Shown piece after piece: positions 39,235 to 49,652 of a DNA stretch of 53,974 nucleotides (the first letter of the stretch is position 1; each line of letters starts with the position of its first letter). This DNA comes from Rhodococcus sp. JCM 9791. Its GTDB lineage: Bacteria; Actinomycetota; Actinomycetes; Mycobacteriales; Mycobacteriaceae. The notes beneath the pieces are model-generated. The model was not told the DNA's origin. It saw only the letters and a program-made list of their open reading frames with translations, and made no database searches. The translations under genes were made by a program, and so were the position numbers. The DNA is taken from NCBI GenBank assembly GCA_001312645.1, contig BBEG01000003.1:1-53974 (forward strand), read 5' to 3'.

Positions 39235-40446
39235 ATGCCAAGCAAAGGCGACCCGCATCCAGGTTCAGGAGCCGGTCACGACGCTGCAGTCGGCACCGTG
39301 CTGGGGGCAGTCAACGAACTGCTCCCCGGCATCGGTGAACGCGCCGCTCAGGCCGAGTCCGACCGCCGTCTCCCGGATTCCACGGTCAAGGAACTCACGG
39401 ACACCGGGGTGATGCGCCTGCTGAAACCCAAGGCGTTCGGTGGCTACGAGGCAGACCCGGTGGCGTTCTACGAAGCGGTGCTCTCGATCGCCGAGCACTG
39501 CGGCTCGACGGCCTGGGTGACCGGAGTCGTCGGCGTCCACAACTGGCAACTTGCGCTCTTCGAAAGCAAGCTCCAGCACGAGATCTGGGATGAGAACCCC
39601 GATGCCTGGGTGAGCTCCTCCTACATGCCGGGAGGCAAGCTCACAGCCGTACCCGGGGGGTTCGAGCTCACGGGTCGGTGGAGTTTCTCCTCAGGTAGTG
39701 ATCACTGTCAGTGGGCCATTCTGGGAGCGCTACAGATGAACGAGGACGGACCCCCCACCACCTACAACGTCGTGATCCCGCGCACCGATTACGTGGTCGA
39801 GGATGTCTGGCACACAGTCGGGCTGCGCGGCACGGGTAGCAACGACATCGTGATCGACGGCGCGTTCGTGCCGTCCCACCGTGCGCTGACCAAAACGCAG
39901 GTCTACTCGAACGATGCCCCCGGGCGCGAGAGCAATACTGCGGCGCTCTACGGCATGCCGTTCGCGACGATGTTCCCCAGCGTGATCACCGCTCCTGTGG
40001 TCGGTATGGCCCAGGGACTGCTCGACATTGCGATCGACTATCAGAGCAAGCGGGTCAGTCGTGCCCACGGCAAGATGTTGGATGCCGACCCGTACTCGGT
40101 GGCCGCCCTCGGTGCCGCGGCGAGCACGATCGACGCCTGCCGTCGTCAACTGCTCGGCAACATCTCCGGAATCCACAAAACCCTGGCAGGGGGTGGGCTT
40201 CCGACGATGGACCAGCGTTCGACCACGCGCCGGGACCAGGTGCTGGGCACCGTTCGGTGTGTGTCTGCCATCGACGACGTCTTCGATCGAGCCGGCGCTG
40301 TCGTCATCAGCGATACCCACCCGATGCAGCGCATCTGGCGTGACGCCCATGCGGCCAAACACCACACCGTGAACACAAACGAACGAACCCTGCACAGCTG
40401 GGCCCACAACGCCATGGGGCTGGGCCCGAGCGAATCCGTAGTCTGA
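39235..40446 (+). CDS. HsaA-like flavin-dependent monooxygenase (oxygenase component)
   Basis: Intact 403-aa acyl-CoA-dehydrogenase-fold flavin monooxygenase. Strongly resembles HsaA, the 3-HSA 4-hydroxylase of steroid catabolism: LLPGIGERAAQAESDRRLPD, CGSTAWVTGVVGVHNWQLAL, WSFSSGSDHCQWAILG, WHTVGLRGTGSNDIVIDGAF and IWRDAHAAKHHTVN (catalytic-His region). Such enzymes use reduced flavin from a separate reductase to ortho-hydroxylate a phenol. AGGAGG gives a clear start. The reductase is not adjacent; 23979 is the best candidate in the window. The true phenolic substrate is unknown. Confidence 0.9.
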   Translation: MPSKGDPHPGSGAGHDAAVGTVLGAVNELLPGIGERAAQAESDRRLPDSTVKELTDTGVMRLLKPKAFGGYEADPVAFYEAVLSIAEHCGSTAWVTGVVGVHNWQLALFESKLQHEIWDENPDAWVSSSYMPGGKLTAVPGGFELTGRWSFSSGSDHCQWAILGALQMNEDGPPTTYNVVIPRTDYVVEDVWHTVGLRGTGSNDIVIDGAFVPSHRALTKTQVYSNDAPGRESNTAALYGMPFATMFPSVITAPVVGMAQGLLDIAIDYQSKRVSRAHGKMLDADPYSVAALGAAASTIDACRRQLLGNISGIHKTLAGGGLPTMDQRSTTRRDQVLGTVRCVSAIDDVFDRAGAVVISDTHPMQRIWRDAHAAKHHTVNTNERTLHSWAHNAMGLGPSESVV

Positions 40447-40464
40447 GCAGAAGGATCAAACATA

Positions 40465-41687
40465 ATGAGCGCGAAGAAGAACTACACCATCGTCTCTGCC
40501 GACACCCACGCCGGCGCAGACCTCTGGGACTACAAGAAGTACCTTCCGTCGAACTGGCACGAGGAGTTCGACGAGTGGGCCAAGGCGTACGCCAGCCCGT
40601 GGGACGATCTGTCAACGACACAGCCGCCCGAAACTGGGACAGTGAACTTCGCCGCACCCACATGGAAGAGGATGGCGTCGTCGGTGAGGTGATCTTCCCC
40701 AACACGATCCCGCCGTTCTTCCCCTCCATCGTCAACGTCGTCCCGCTTCCCTCCAACAAGGCGGACTACGACAAGCGCTGGGCCGGTATCCAGGCGCACA
40801 ACCGCTGGCTGGTCGATTTCTGTTCCGAGCTTCCGGTGCAACGTCGCGGCATGGTCCAGGTGTTCCCGCACCAGATCGAGGACGCGGTCAAGGAGATCCA
40901 CTGGGCTGCCGAGACCGGCGTCATCGGAGGCGTGGTCATCCCGGCCAGCCCGCCCAATCACCCGACTGCCCTGCCTCACTACACCGGCCATTACGACCCG
41001 GTGTGGCGGGCGTGCGAGGAGACCGGCCTGGTGGTCGGAACCCACAGTGGCAGTGGTGAGCCGGAGTACCCCGACGATCCGGCGACCTCCGCCGTCATGC
41101 TCTACGAGTTCGGTCTGTTCACCAACCGCACCCTGTCACACATGTTGATCGGCGGTGTCTTCGAACGGTTCCCGAATCTGAAGTACTCGATGACCGAGCA
41201 AGGCGTGAAGTGGGTTGTCGAAACCATCCACCGTCTCGAAATCCAGTTCTCGGCGCTGACAGACCGGCCGTGGCTCGAGATGTTCGTCAAGGAGGCATAC
41301 GACAAGCTGTCGCTGCGTCCGAGTGAGTACTTCGAGCGCAACTGCTTCGTGGGTGCGAGCACGATCCGTCCGGGTGAGGTACAGCCGGCGTTGGGTCTGG
41401 GAGCCGGAAACGTGATGTGGGGCAGCGACTACCCGCACCGCGAAGGCACCGCCCCCTATACCCGCCAGCATCTCCGGGTGGCACTCCAGGGCACCAGCGA
41501 GGCCGAAGCTCGTCGACTGCTCGGTGAGACCTGTGCCAACCTGTACGGCTTCGACCTGGCGAAGCTCGACAAGATCGCCGAGCGCGTCGGTCCTTCTGTC
41601 GAGGAACTGCAGGAACCGCTGTCCCCCGCCGACTTCCCACGTGACTGCGAGTGGTTCCAGGACGCCATGCAGACCCTCGCGCGGTGA
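40465..41687 (+). CDS. amidohydrolase family protein (ACMSD-like, second copy, frameshifted)
   Basis: About 407 aa. N-terminal TIVSADTHAGADLWDYKKYL (D-T-H metal motif), after a missing base near 40610, MEEDGVVGEVIFPNTIPPF, GVVIPASPPNHPTALP, VGTHSGSGEPEYPDD (His on strand 5), PNLKYSMTEQGVKW and VMWGSDYPHREGTAPY (metal Asp). Diverged from the copy at 34796; the two likely act on different intermediates. It lies between the HsaA-like oxygenase and the extradiol dioxygenase, which suggests a role around ring hydroxylation or cleavage. Confidence 0.88.
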
Positions 41688-41700
41688 CGGGAATCTCTCG

Positions 41701-42574
41701 ATGACAATCCACTCACTTGGCTACCTCAGGCTGTCTTCGGTCGACGTCGATGCGTGGACCCGGTTCGGGACTCAGGTCTTGGGGATGACCGCCGATCGGT
41801 CTCCTCAGGGCGGGGTCGCCTTCCGCATGGACGAGCATGCCGCGCGGCTCGAGATAGTTGCCGGTGAATCCGGTGGGGTCTCCGGAATCGGGTTCGAGGT
41901 GGAGAGCCGGGATGTGCTGGATTCCCTGACCGTGTCCCTGCGGGATCAGGGGGTCGACGTCCGCACGGGGACTTCCGTCGAATGTGACGTGCGGCGGGTT
42001 CGGGACCTGCGGATGATGAACGATCCGTTCGGTATGCCGCTCGAGCTGTACAGCGGGCCGTCGCTGGTGCACGACCCGCTGGAGACCGTTCATGTGCGGG
42101 AATTCGTCACCGGCGACCTCGGTATGGGGCACGTCGTCATCGGGGGGCCGGAGTCGGACGAGGCGCTCGAGTTCTACCGGGATGCTCTCGGCTTCGTGGA
42201 TCGCAACACCATGCGCGCGATGGGGCCGGACGGCAAGCGGGGAGATGAGCGAATCACGTTTCTGGGCTGCAACCGACGCACCATACGGTGGCGTTGATGA
42301 AGCGGCCGGCTCCTGCCCAGCTGATCCACTTCATGGTGGAGGTCGGCTCGATCGACGACGTGGGTCGAGCCTACGACAGGGCCTGAATTCCGGTATCCAG
42401 CAACGTCTCACGCTCGGCCGGCACAGCAACGACGGGATGGTCTCGTTCTACTCGATGACCCCCGACGGCTTCACTGTCGAGGTGGGCTGCGAGGGACGCC
42501 TCGTCGAACCCGGGACACCCACGTACGAAACCACTGCCACCAGCTACTGGGGGCACAGAAAGGTAAGTGCATGA
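41701..42574 (+). CDS. type I extradiol dioxygenase (BphC/HsaC-like, two frame breaks)
   Basis: Two-domain vicinal-oxygen-chelate dioxygenase of about 291 aa that meta-cleaves a catechol using Fe(II). After restoring bases near 42275 (CCC run) and 42383 (CCC run), the three metal ligands fall at His144 (GMGHVVIGG), His210 (LIHFMVEV) and Glu261 (GFTVEVG). That spacing is that of BphC. The N-terminal domain begins SLGYLRLSSVDVDAW. The ATG start is 13 bp after the amidohydrolase stop; the TGA overlaps the ATG of the next gene. Likely opens the ring of the catechol made by the HsaA-like enzyme. Confidence 0.92.
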
Positions 42575-44123
42575 CCTCCTCGCTCGAGTGTGATGTCCTC
42601 GTGGTCGGCGGCGGTGCGGGTGCTCTCACCGGCGCTCTCACCGCTGCCACCCTCGGTCTCGACGTGATCCTCGCGGAGAAGACCGAGTACCTCGGTGGTA
42701 CTGCCGCCTACGCCGGAGCCGGACTGTGGCTGCCGTTGAACTCTGTCTCGGCGGCTGCGTTCGCCGACACGCGGGAGAAGGTCGATGCGTATATTGCTGC
42801 GACGACGGATGGCACCGGATTTGCCGACCTGCGTGAGGCATATCTCGACGCCGCACCGGAGATGGTCGACTTCCTGCTCCAGGACCCGTCCGTCGAGTTC
42901 CACTGGCGTGCATTCCCCGACTACTACCCGGACGCCCCAGGGTATATGCCGAGCGGACGGGCAATATTCCCGAAACCGCTGCCGGACTGGGCTATCGGCA
43001 ACGACTTGGTTCGCTTGATCCGGCCGGAATTGCCGTTGATCCGAGGCGGCCACGACACGGGCAACAAGCTCCGAGGTGGGCGCGCTCTACTGGGCCGCCT
43101 CATCCAGGCCTGTGTTCGTGCCGGGGTGCGGATCGAGCTCGAGGCACCGTTGCGAGAACTCGATACGCGTCCCGGGGAGGTCGTCGGTGCCTGCCTCGGC
43201 GGGCGCGACGGTGACATGAATGTTCGTGTCCGGACCGGGGTACTCCTGGCGGCCGGTGGCTTCGACCACGACATCGACATGCGCAAGCGTGAGGGGCACC
43301 CGGTGGAGGCGGGCTGGCAGATGGGTGCCCCCGGTAGCACCGGCGAGGTGCTTGCCGAGGCACGCCGCATCGGCGCTGATGCCGATCTGCTGCACGAGGC
43401 GTGGTGGACCCCAGCATTCGACACCCCGCTCGGCCCGTCGTTCCGGGTCCATCAGCGTGGACATCCGGGCTCGATCGTCGTCGACCAGGATGGTCGTCGT
43501 TTCTGCAACGAGTCGCTACCCTACGACCGAATCGGCCGAGCATTCCGCACCGGAGTCCTGAACGGCACGCTGACCTTGCCCGCCTGGTTCATCGTCGATC
43601 AGCCTACGTCGACCGCTACGGTCTCAACGGTGAACCGCCGCGTGCTCCGGTGCCTGAGGAGTGGCTCGCCGGTGGTTTCGCCTACTGCGGAGACACCCTC
43701 GACAAGCTCGCTGCCGCACTCGGCATTCCCGCCGAGAATCTGGGGGAGACGATAGAGCGTTTCAACGGGTTCGCAGATGCTGGTGTCGACGAGGAATTCG
43801 GTCGCGGCGACAACGCTTTCGACCTCTTCTTCGGCGACCCCGACGTCAACCCCAATCCGGCGCTCGCGCCGGTGCGAACGGGCCCCTTCTATGCCCTGCC
43901 GATGGTGCTCAGCGATCTGGGCACCAAGGGTGGTCTGCGGGCAGATCCGCACGCTCGGGTCCTCGACGAATCGGGCGTGCCGATCACCGGGCTCTACGCG
44001 GCCGGCAACATCATGGCCTCGTGGACCGGATCCTGCTATCCGGGACCGGGCGCACCGATCGGTTCGTCGATGGTCTTCGGTTACCTCGCTGCCCGGCACA
44101 TGGTGGACAGGGCTCAGAAATGA
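42571..44123 (+). CDS. KstD-like FAD-dependent dehydrogenase (frameshifted)
   Basis: About 517 aa, FAD_binding_2 / 3-ketosteroid delta1-dehydrogenase type. FAD motif DVLVVGGGAGALTGALTAA, AEKTEYLGGTAAYAGAGLWL, GVLLAAGGFDHD, GLYAAGNIMASWTGSCYPGP with GAPIGSSMVFGYLAARH, where the Tyr and the following Gly match the catalytic Tyr/Gly pair of KstD. One base missing near 43595, at FIVDQ(A)YVDRYG. The start overlaps the extradiol dioxygenase stop (ATGA), the stop overlaps the kinase ATG. Introduces a ring double bond next to a ketone, which in a cyclohexenone would drive aromatisation. Confidence 0.9.
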
Positions 44124-45203
44124 GCCGGCCGGACTGTCGCCGTCCGCCACTACAGGCGTGGCAGGAACGGGAGCGCCGGATCCGCGCCTCGCGGATTGGG
44201 ATCAGATCTCAGGCTGGCTCCACTCCCAGGGGATCGGACCCGACCCCGGCAGCCCGGTCGAGGTGCTTGCAGGCGGTACCCAGAACATTCTGATCCGCTA
44301 CACACACGCGGACCGCGAACTGGTCCTTCGCCGCCCACCGCTACACCTGCGCAAGAGCAGCAACGAGGTGTTGCGGCGCGAGGTCGAGATCCTCGGCGCA
44401 TTGGCCGGCAGTGCCGTCCCGCATGCCGCCCTGGTGGCAGCCTGCACCGACGAGAGCGTCATCGGATGGGTCTTCTATGTCATGGAGATGGTCGACGGAT
44501 TCAATCCGGCCGTCGTCGTCCCGCCGAGGTTTGCCGAGAACAGAGACCTACGACGCGATATCGCGTTCCATGCGATGGATGTGCTTGCGACCATGGGGAA
44601 CCTGGACTACCGCAGCATCGGCCTCGAACAGTTCGGCAGGCCGGAGGGGTTCCTGGAACGTCAGATTCCCCGGTGGTTGCGAGAACTCGATTCGTTCGGC
44701 GCGCTCGACGGTTACGACGGCGTCGAACTGCCAGGACTGAATCAGATCGTGGCATGCTCGGGGCCAATCAGCCGGCGACCTTCCGGCCAGGCATCATGCA
44801 CGGTGATTACCATCTCGCCAATGTGATCTTCTCCGAGGACGACGCTCGTGTTCTGGCCGTCGTCGACTGGGAGATGGCCACCATCGGTGATCCGCTCCTC
44901 GACCTCGGCCGGTTCCTGGCGACCTGGCCGTCGGCCGACGAGCCGATCGGCATCGCAGGGCCCATCTACCGGACCGAGGGTCTGCCCCTCGCCGACGAGC
45001 TGGTGGACAGATATTGCACCACTAGTGAACTCGACGTGAGTGCCGTGGACTGGTACGTCGTGCTCGCGTGCTTCAAGATCGGCGTCATCCTCGAAGGCAC
45101 CCATGCGCGCTCGTGCGCGGGGTTGGCCGACCCGGCCGTCGGCGCCCGCCTCCATGGGATGAGCCAAGCCCTGTTCCGCCGCGCAGAAAGAATCGTCTCG
45201 TGA
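44120..45203 (+). CDS. phosphotransferase family protein (APH type, two frame breaks)
   Basis: Aminoglycoside-phosphotransferase-fold kinase of about 361 aa, of the kind found with acyl-CoA dehydrogenases (ACAD10 / Rv3761-type). LAGGTQNILIRYTHADREL (ATP grip), IMHGDYHLANVIF (catalytic loop HGDxxxxN) and VLAVVDWEMATIGDPLLDL (metal-binding Asp). Bases missing near 44135 and 44755. ATG overlaps KstD-like stop; the stop overlaps the SDR GTG. In LvaA-type pathways such a kinase phosphorylates hydroxyacyl-CoA for isomerisation, so a similar job is possible here (inference). Confidence 0.87.
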
Positions 45204-45997
45204 CCATCGCAGGCCCGTCGCATAAGACTACCGATATGACTACCGATCCGATCTTCGATGTTCGCGACAAAGCGGTGTTGATCACCGGGGGCAGCCGCGG
45301 ACTGGGGCTGCAGATGGCTCACGGTTTTGCGGCGAGAGGCGCGAACGTGATCATCGCCAGCCGCAAGCTGGCAGCATGCGAGGAGGTTGCGGCCGAGCTC
45401 CGTGAGACCTACGGAATCGATTCCGGTGCGTATGCCTGCAATGTGAGTGAGTGGTCGCAGTGCGACGATCTGATGGCGGTGGTGCACGAGCGGTTCGGTC
45501 AGCTCGATGTGCTGGTGAACAATGCGGGGCTTTCGCCGCTGTATCCGAGTCTGGACAAGCTTGAGGAGGCGTTGTTCGACAAGGTCATCGGGGTCAATCT
45601 GCGTGGCCCGTTCCGGCTCTCGGTGCTGGCCGGAACCAAGATGGCCGAAGGCCGGGGCGGTTCGATCATCAACATCACCTCCACCCAGTCGATCAAGCCG
45701 CGTCCACATGCCCTGCCATATGCAGCCGCGAAGGCCGGGCTGAACGCTGTGACAGAAGGTCTCGCCCACGCATTCGGTCCTACGGTCAGGGTCAATGCGA
45801 TCCTGTGCGGTCCGTTCCTCACCGAGGTCGCGGAGGCATGGGACATGGAGGAATTCGAGGAGCGGGCGCAACGGACCATGGCTTTGCAGCGCGGTGGACG
45901 TCCCGAGGAGATCGTCGGCGCCGCGCTCTATTACGCCAGCGACGCGTCGAGCTTCGCCACTGGCGCCGTGCTGCGTCTCGACGGTGGCTATGTCTGA
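45200..45997 (+). CDS. SDR family oxidoreductase
   Basis: Intact 265 aa. TGGSRGLGLQ (glycine motif), NVSEWSQCDD, NNAGLSPLYP, NITSTQSIKP (Ser) and YAAAKAGLNAV (Tyr, Lys). Start is GTG at 45200, overlapping the kinase stop; ATG at 45236 is an alternative but lacks a ribosome-binding site. Long insertion-free SDR, FabG-like or 3-hydroxyacyl type. Last of four genes chained by 4-bp overlaps from 41701. Confidence 0.9.
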   Translation: MTIAGPSHKTTDMTTDPIFDVRDKAVLITGGSRGLGLQMAHGFAARGANVIIASRKLAACEEVAAELRETYGIDSGAYACNVSEWSQCDDLMAVVHERFGQLDVLVNNAGLSPLYPSLDKLEEALFDKVIGVNLRGPFRLSVLAGTKMAEGRGGSIINITSTQSIKPRPHALPYAAAKAGLNAVTEGLAHAFGPTVRVNAILCGPFLTEVAEAWDMEEFEERAQRTMALQRGGRPEEIVGAALYYASDASSFATGAVLRLDGGYV

Positions 45998-46104
45998 GCC
46001 CGCCGTGTCGTGCGGGGTGGGATGTCGAGGATCGGCCGGATTCGGTTCCATCCCCCGGCACGAGACCCTTCCGTCGGCACCCGTCGGCTTCTAGGTTTCC
46101 CTAC

Positions 46105-47831
46105 ATGACAACGCACAGTGCGGAATTGATCGTTCAGCGCAACGTCGAAGTGCCGATGCGAGACGGCACGATCCTGAGGACCGATCTCTATCGGCCGACA
46201 GGCGAGGGACCCTTTCCGACGCTGCTGCAGCGCACGCCGTACAGCAAGGATTTCAATCCCGGCCTGTGGGTGGTGCTCGACCCGATCAAGGCGGCTGCCG
46301 CCGGCTTCGCCGTGGTGATCCAGGATGTTCGAGGGCGCGGACGTCGGACGGCGACTTCTATCCGTTCACCGCAGAGGCCGAAGACGGTGAGGACACCGTC
46401 GCCTGGGTGCGCGCGCAGAGCTGGTGCACCGGCGCGGTGGGCATGTACGGCAGCTCGTACATGGCCGCCTCCGCCTGGCAGGCAGCCAAGCGTGCGCCCG
46501 AGGGGCTGATGGCCCTCGCCCCGTTCCAAGCCAGCAGCGACTACTTCGAAGGCCGCAGCTACCGCGGTGGCGCATTCGAACTCGGTGCACTCCTCGGTGT
46601 TTCCCTCAACGCGCTGGGCGGGGGCATCGCGCACCGGATGATCAAACGCGGCGAGCTCCGTCCCTCGGCTGCACGCGAGGCACGGGAAGCGGTCAACGAT
46701 CTTGCACCATGGGCCCGCACCGCACCGATCGAGAAGCTCCGCGAGACCGTACTCGGAGACATCGCCCCGTTCTTCTTCGATTGGGCGGCCAATGACGATC
46801 CGGCGTCGGAAGCGTGGACCTCGTTGTCGGTGGAGTCGTGCTATCCCGACATCGAGGTGCCCGTCCTCCACCTGAGCTCCTGGTACGACCAGGCTCACGT
46901 GGGCACGCTCCGCAACTTCGAGGGGATGACCGCCCGCGCACCTGAAACGGTGCGAGACCAGCAGTTCCTGTTGATGGGTCCGTGGGCCCACCGGGTGCCG
47001 CGAGGAAGCACCGTCGGCCAGCTCAAGATCGGTGACATCTACTTCGGCACGGGCGCCATGTTCGACATGGACACTCTGCAGATTCGTTTCTTCCGCAGCG
47101 CTCTGGCCGGTGAGCCGGTCATCTGGCCCTACCCGGAACGTGTCCGCCTGTTCATGATGGGCGAGAACGCGTGGCGGGACTACCCGCAGTGGCCTCCGGC
47201 CGAGTCACAGCTGCGTCGTCTGCACCTGGTCGGCAACGCCGCCGCGACACGCGAGGAGGGCACGCTGTCCTGGGACGCGCCCGAGACCGACGTCTCCGAC
47301 ACCTGGCAGCACGATCCGGAGAACCCTGTGCCGACGGCCGGCGGTGCCCATATGACCCCCGAAGCGGTCTGCCCGGCCGGCCCCGTGGAACAGACTCACG
47401 TGCAGCGACGCGACGATGTCCTGGTTTTCACCGGTCCCGAACTTGCCGAAGATCTGGACATCATCGGCTGGGTCGAAGCCGAACTGTGGGTGGAGGGAAG
47501 CGCCGAGGCGGACTACTCGATCACAGTCAGCGACGTCCACCAGGACGGCCGAAGCTACAACGTGTGTGACGGCTACGTGCACGTGCCTGCCGGGACCGCG
47601 ACTCCGGATACACCGTTGCGGATCAGCCTGGGGGCCACCGCCCAACGATTCCGGGCAGGGCATCGGATCCGGGTACACATCGCTGGCAGTTCGTCACCGC
47701 GTCACCCGATCGTCGGCGGGATCGACGGCGCCGTACGCACCCAGACCGTCCGTTCCGGAGGAATCGCCGCTTCAGCGGTGCTGCTCCCGGTTGTCGCTGC
47801 GGCCACTGCCACGTCGACGACCTCTTCCTGA
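46105..47831 (+). CDS. CocE/NonD family hydrolase (frameshifted)
   Basis: About 575 aa. N-terminal VEVPMRDGTILRTDLYRPTG, VIQDVRGRG (then missing base near 46340), GMYGSSYMAASAWQAAKRAP (nucleophile GSSY), HLSSWYDQAHVGTLRNF (acid), WAHRVPRG (His), and a C-terminal jelly-roll with DLDIIGWVEAELWVEG. Matches the X-Pro dipeptidyl-peptidase/CocE family (alpha/beta-hydrolase plus beta-sandwich), esterases or amidases for bulky substrates. ATG has weak AGG upstream. Position before the C-C hydrolase suggests ester or lactone hydrolysis in the pathway. Confidence 0.9.
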
Positions 47832-47861
47832 TCAACCCCCGCCACCTCGATAGGAGACCAG

Positions 47862-48739
47862 ATGCTGCAGACGATAGACGTGACTCGTGAAGGGACGCGG
47901 CGAAGCTTGGACGCCGCCACTGCGCTGAGCTATCACATTGCCGGCGAGGGTGAAACCTTGGTGATGCTGCACGGCTCGGGCCCGGGCGTCTCCGGGTGGG
48001 GCAATTTCGGTGCCAACCTGCCGCTGTTCTCCCAGCACTTCCAGACGGTCATCCCCGATCAGCCGGATTCGGTCTGAGCCCGCGTCCGGAGATGGATCGC
48101 CCGTACCACCGGATTTCGTCGGACGCGATCGTCGCACTCCTCGACGACCTGGATGTGGAGAAGGCACACGTGCTGGGCAACTCGATGGGCGGCAGCGTCG
48201 CGGCACGTTTCGCGCTCGACCATCCCGACCGCCTCGCGAAGCTTGTGTTGATGGGCCCGGGAGGTGTCGGTGCCGGAATCCTGGCGCCGTCCCCGTCGGA
48301 GGGGCTCTCCCGTCTGGTCGAGTTCGCTCACGATCCCACACGTGAGCGGCTGATCGTGTGGATGAAGACGATGGTCAGCGACAAGGCGTTCATCACCGAG
48401 GAGCTGATCGAGGAGCGGTGGCGTAATGCCATGGAGCCCAGTGCTATCGAGTGGCTTCAACTCTTCTTTTCCCACGTGGGAGGCAAGAGCAAGCGCCCCA
48501 CCGAGGAGATCCCGCTGTGGGCTCAGGTGCCCCAGATCGCTGCGCCGACCCTGATCACCTGGGGTCGCGACGACCGAGTGACCCCGCTGGAGATGGCCTG
48601 GCTTCCGCTGCGCCAGATGCGCGAGGTGGAGCTCCATGTCTTCTCCGGCTGCGGTCACTGGGCGATGACGGAGAAACGTGAGCAGTTCGAGCGTGTGGTC
48701 ATGGAGTTCCTGACCCGACCAGCCGCATCCGTGGCGTGA
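47862..48739 (+). CDS. meta-cleavage-product hydrolase (HsaD/BphD-like, frameshifted)
   Basis: About 292 aa. MLHGSGPGVSGWGNFGANLP (oxyanion-hole segment), GNSMGGSVAARFALDHPDRL (nucleophile), LVLMGPGGVGAG, WGRDDRVTPLEMAW and FSGCGHWAMTEKREQF. After restoring one base near 48070 (GGG run), the triad falls at Ser108, Asp238, His266, close to Ser114/Asp241/His269 of HsaD. Cleaves the C-C bond of a vinylogous 1,5-diketone formed by extradiol cleavage. AGGAG precedes the ATG. Stop overlaps the next GTG (GTGA). Confidence 0.92.
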
Positions 48740-49652
48740 AATCGATGACCGCCACCGAGACAGTGCCGTGCATCGGCACCGAACAGGTCACGATCAACCT
48801 CACCGGGGTGCGGACCGAGTGGTTGGTGCCCTTGGCGCAGGCCGCCGATCGGCTCGGCTTCGGTGCGGTGTCGGTCGGCGACAGCATCTTCTATCCGCAG
48901 GAGTCGGATTCGCGCTATCCCTACAACTCCACCGGCGACCGCACGTTCCTGGAGAGCATTGCGATGCCCGACCCGTTCGTGCTGCTCGGGCATCTTGCGG
49001 CGGTCACCGAACGAATCCGGTTGCAGACGTCGGTGACCAAAGTAACCGTGCGGCACCCGATCCTGGTAGCCAAGCAGGCGGCGTCGCTGGCGGTGCTCGC
49101 CGAAGGCCGTGTCCGACTCGGGGTCGGGATGAGTCCGTGGCCCGAGGACTACTCCGTTCTGGGCATCCCCGAGCAGGGTCGCGGAGCCCGGTTCGAGGAG
49201 CGCTCAGCATTCTCCGCTCGTTGGTCACAGATGGTTACCACGAGCATCACGGCAGCCACTACGAGTTCGACCCGATCAAGCTCAACCCGGTTCCAGTACA
49301 GCCGATCTCGTTGCTGGTCGGTGGCCACGGTGCCGCAAACTTGCGACGAGCGGCAACACTGGGTGACGGATGGATCGCGGCAGCGACCGACCATGCGACG
49401 CTGGCCGGTCTGATCGAGACCGTACGGTCGACGCGTGTTGAGGCCGGCCTCGACTGGCAGGGATATGAGGTCCACGCGAGTGGCCAGTCGGATCGAAGTG
49501 CCGCCGGGCTGGCCCAGCTTGCCGACCTCGGTGTCACCCATGTCGCGGTGCGACCGACCCCCGACGGCGTGCTTTCCGGCGACGTGGCCGACGTGATCGA
49601 GCACATGGAGAGGCTGGCGACCGACCTGGAGGGGGCCACGTGCAGAAACTGA
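48736..49652 (+). CDS. LLM class oxidoreductase (frameshifted)
   Basis: About 305 aa, luciferase-like, F420- or FMN-dependent. VRTEWLVPLAQAADRLGFGA, SVGDSIFYPQESDSRYPYNS, ERIRLQTSVTKVTVRHPILV, VRLGVGMSPWPEDYSVL, and after a missing base near 49205, LLVGGHGAANLRRAATLGDG. The GTG at 48736 overlaps the hydrolase stop; an ATG at 48745 is possible. Stop region overlaps the next gene by 13 bp. The second half (LRRAATLGDGWIAA) is typical of F420-type members. Confidence 0.83.
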
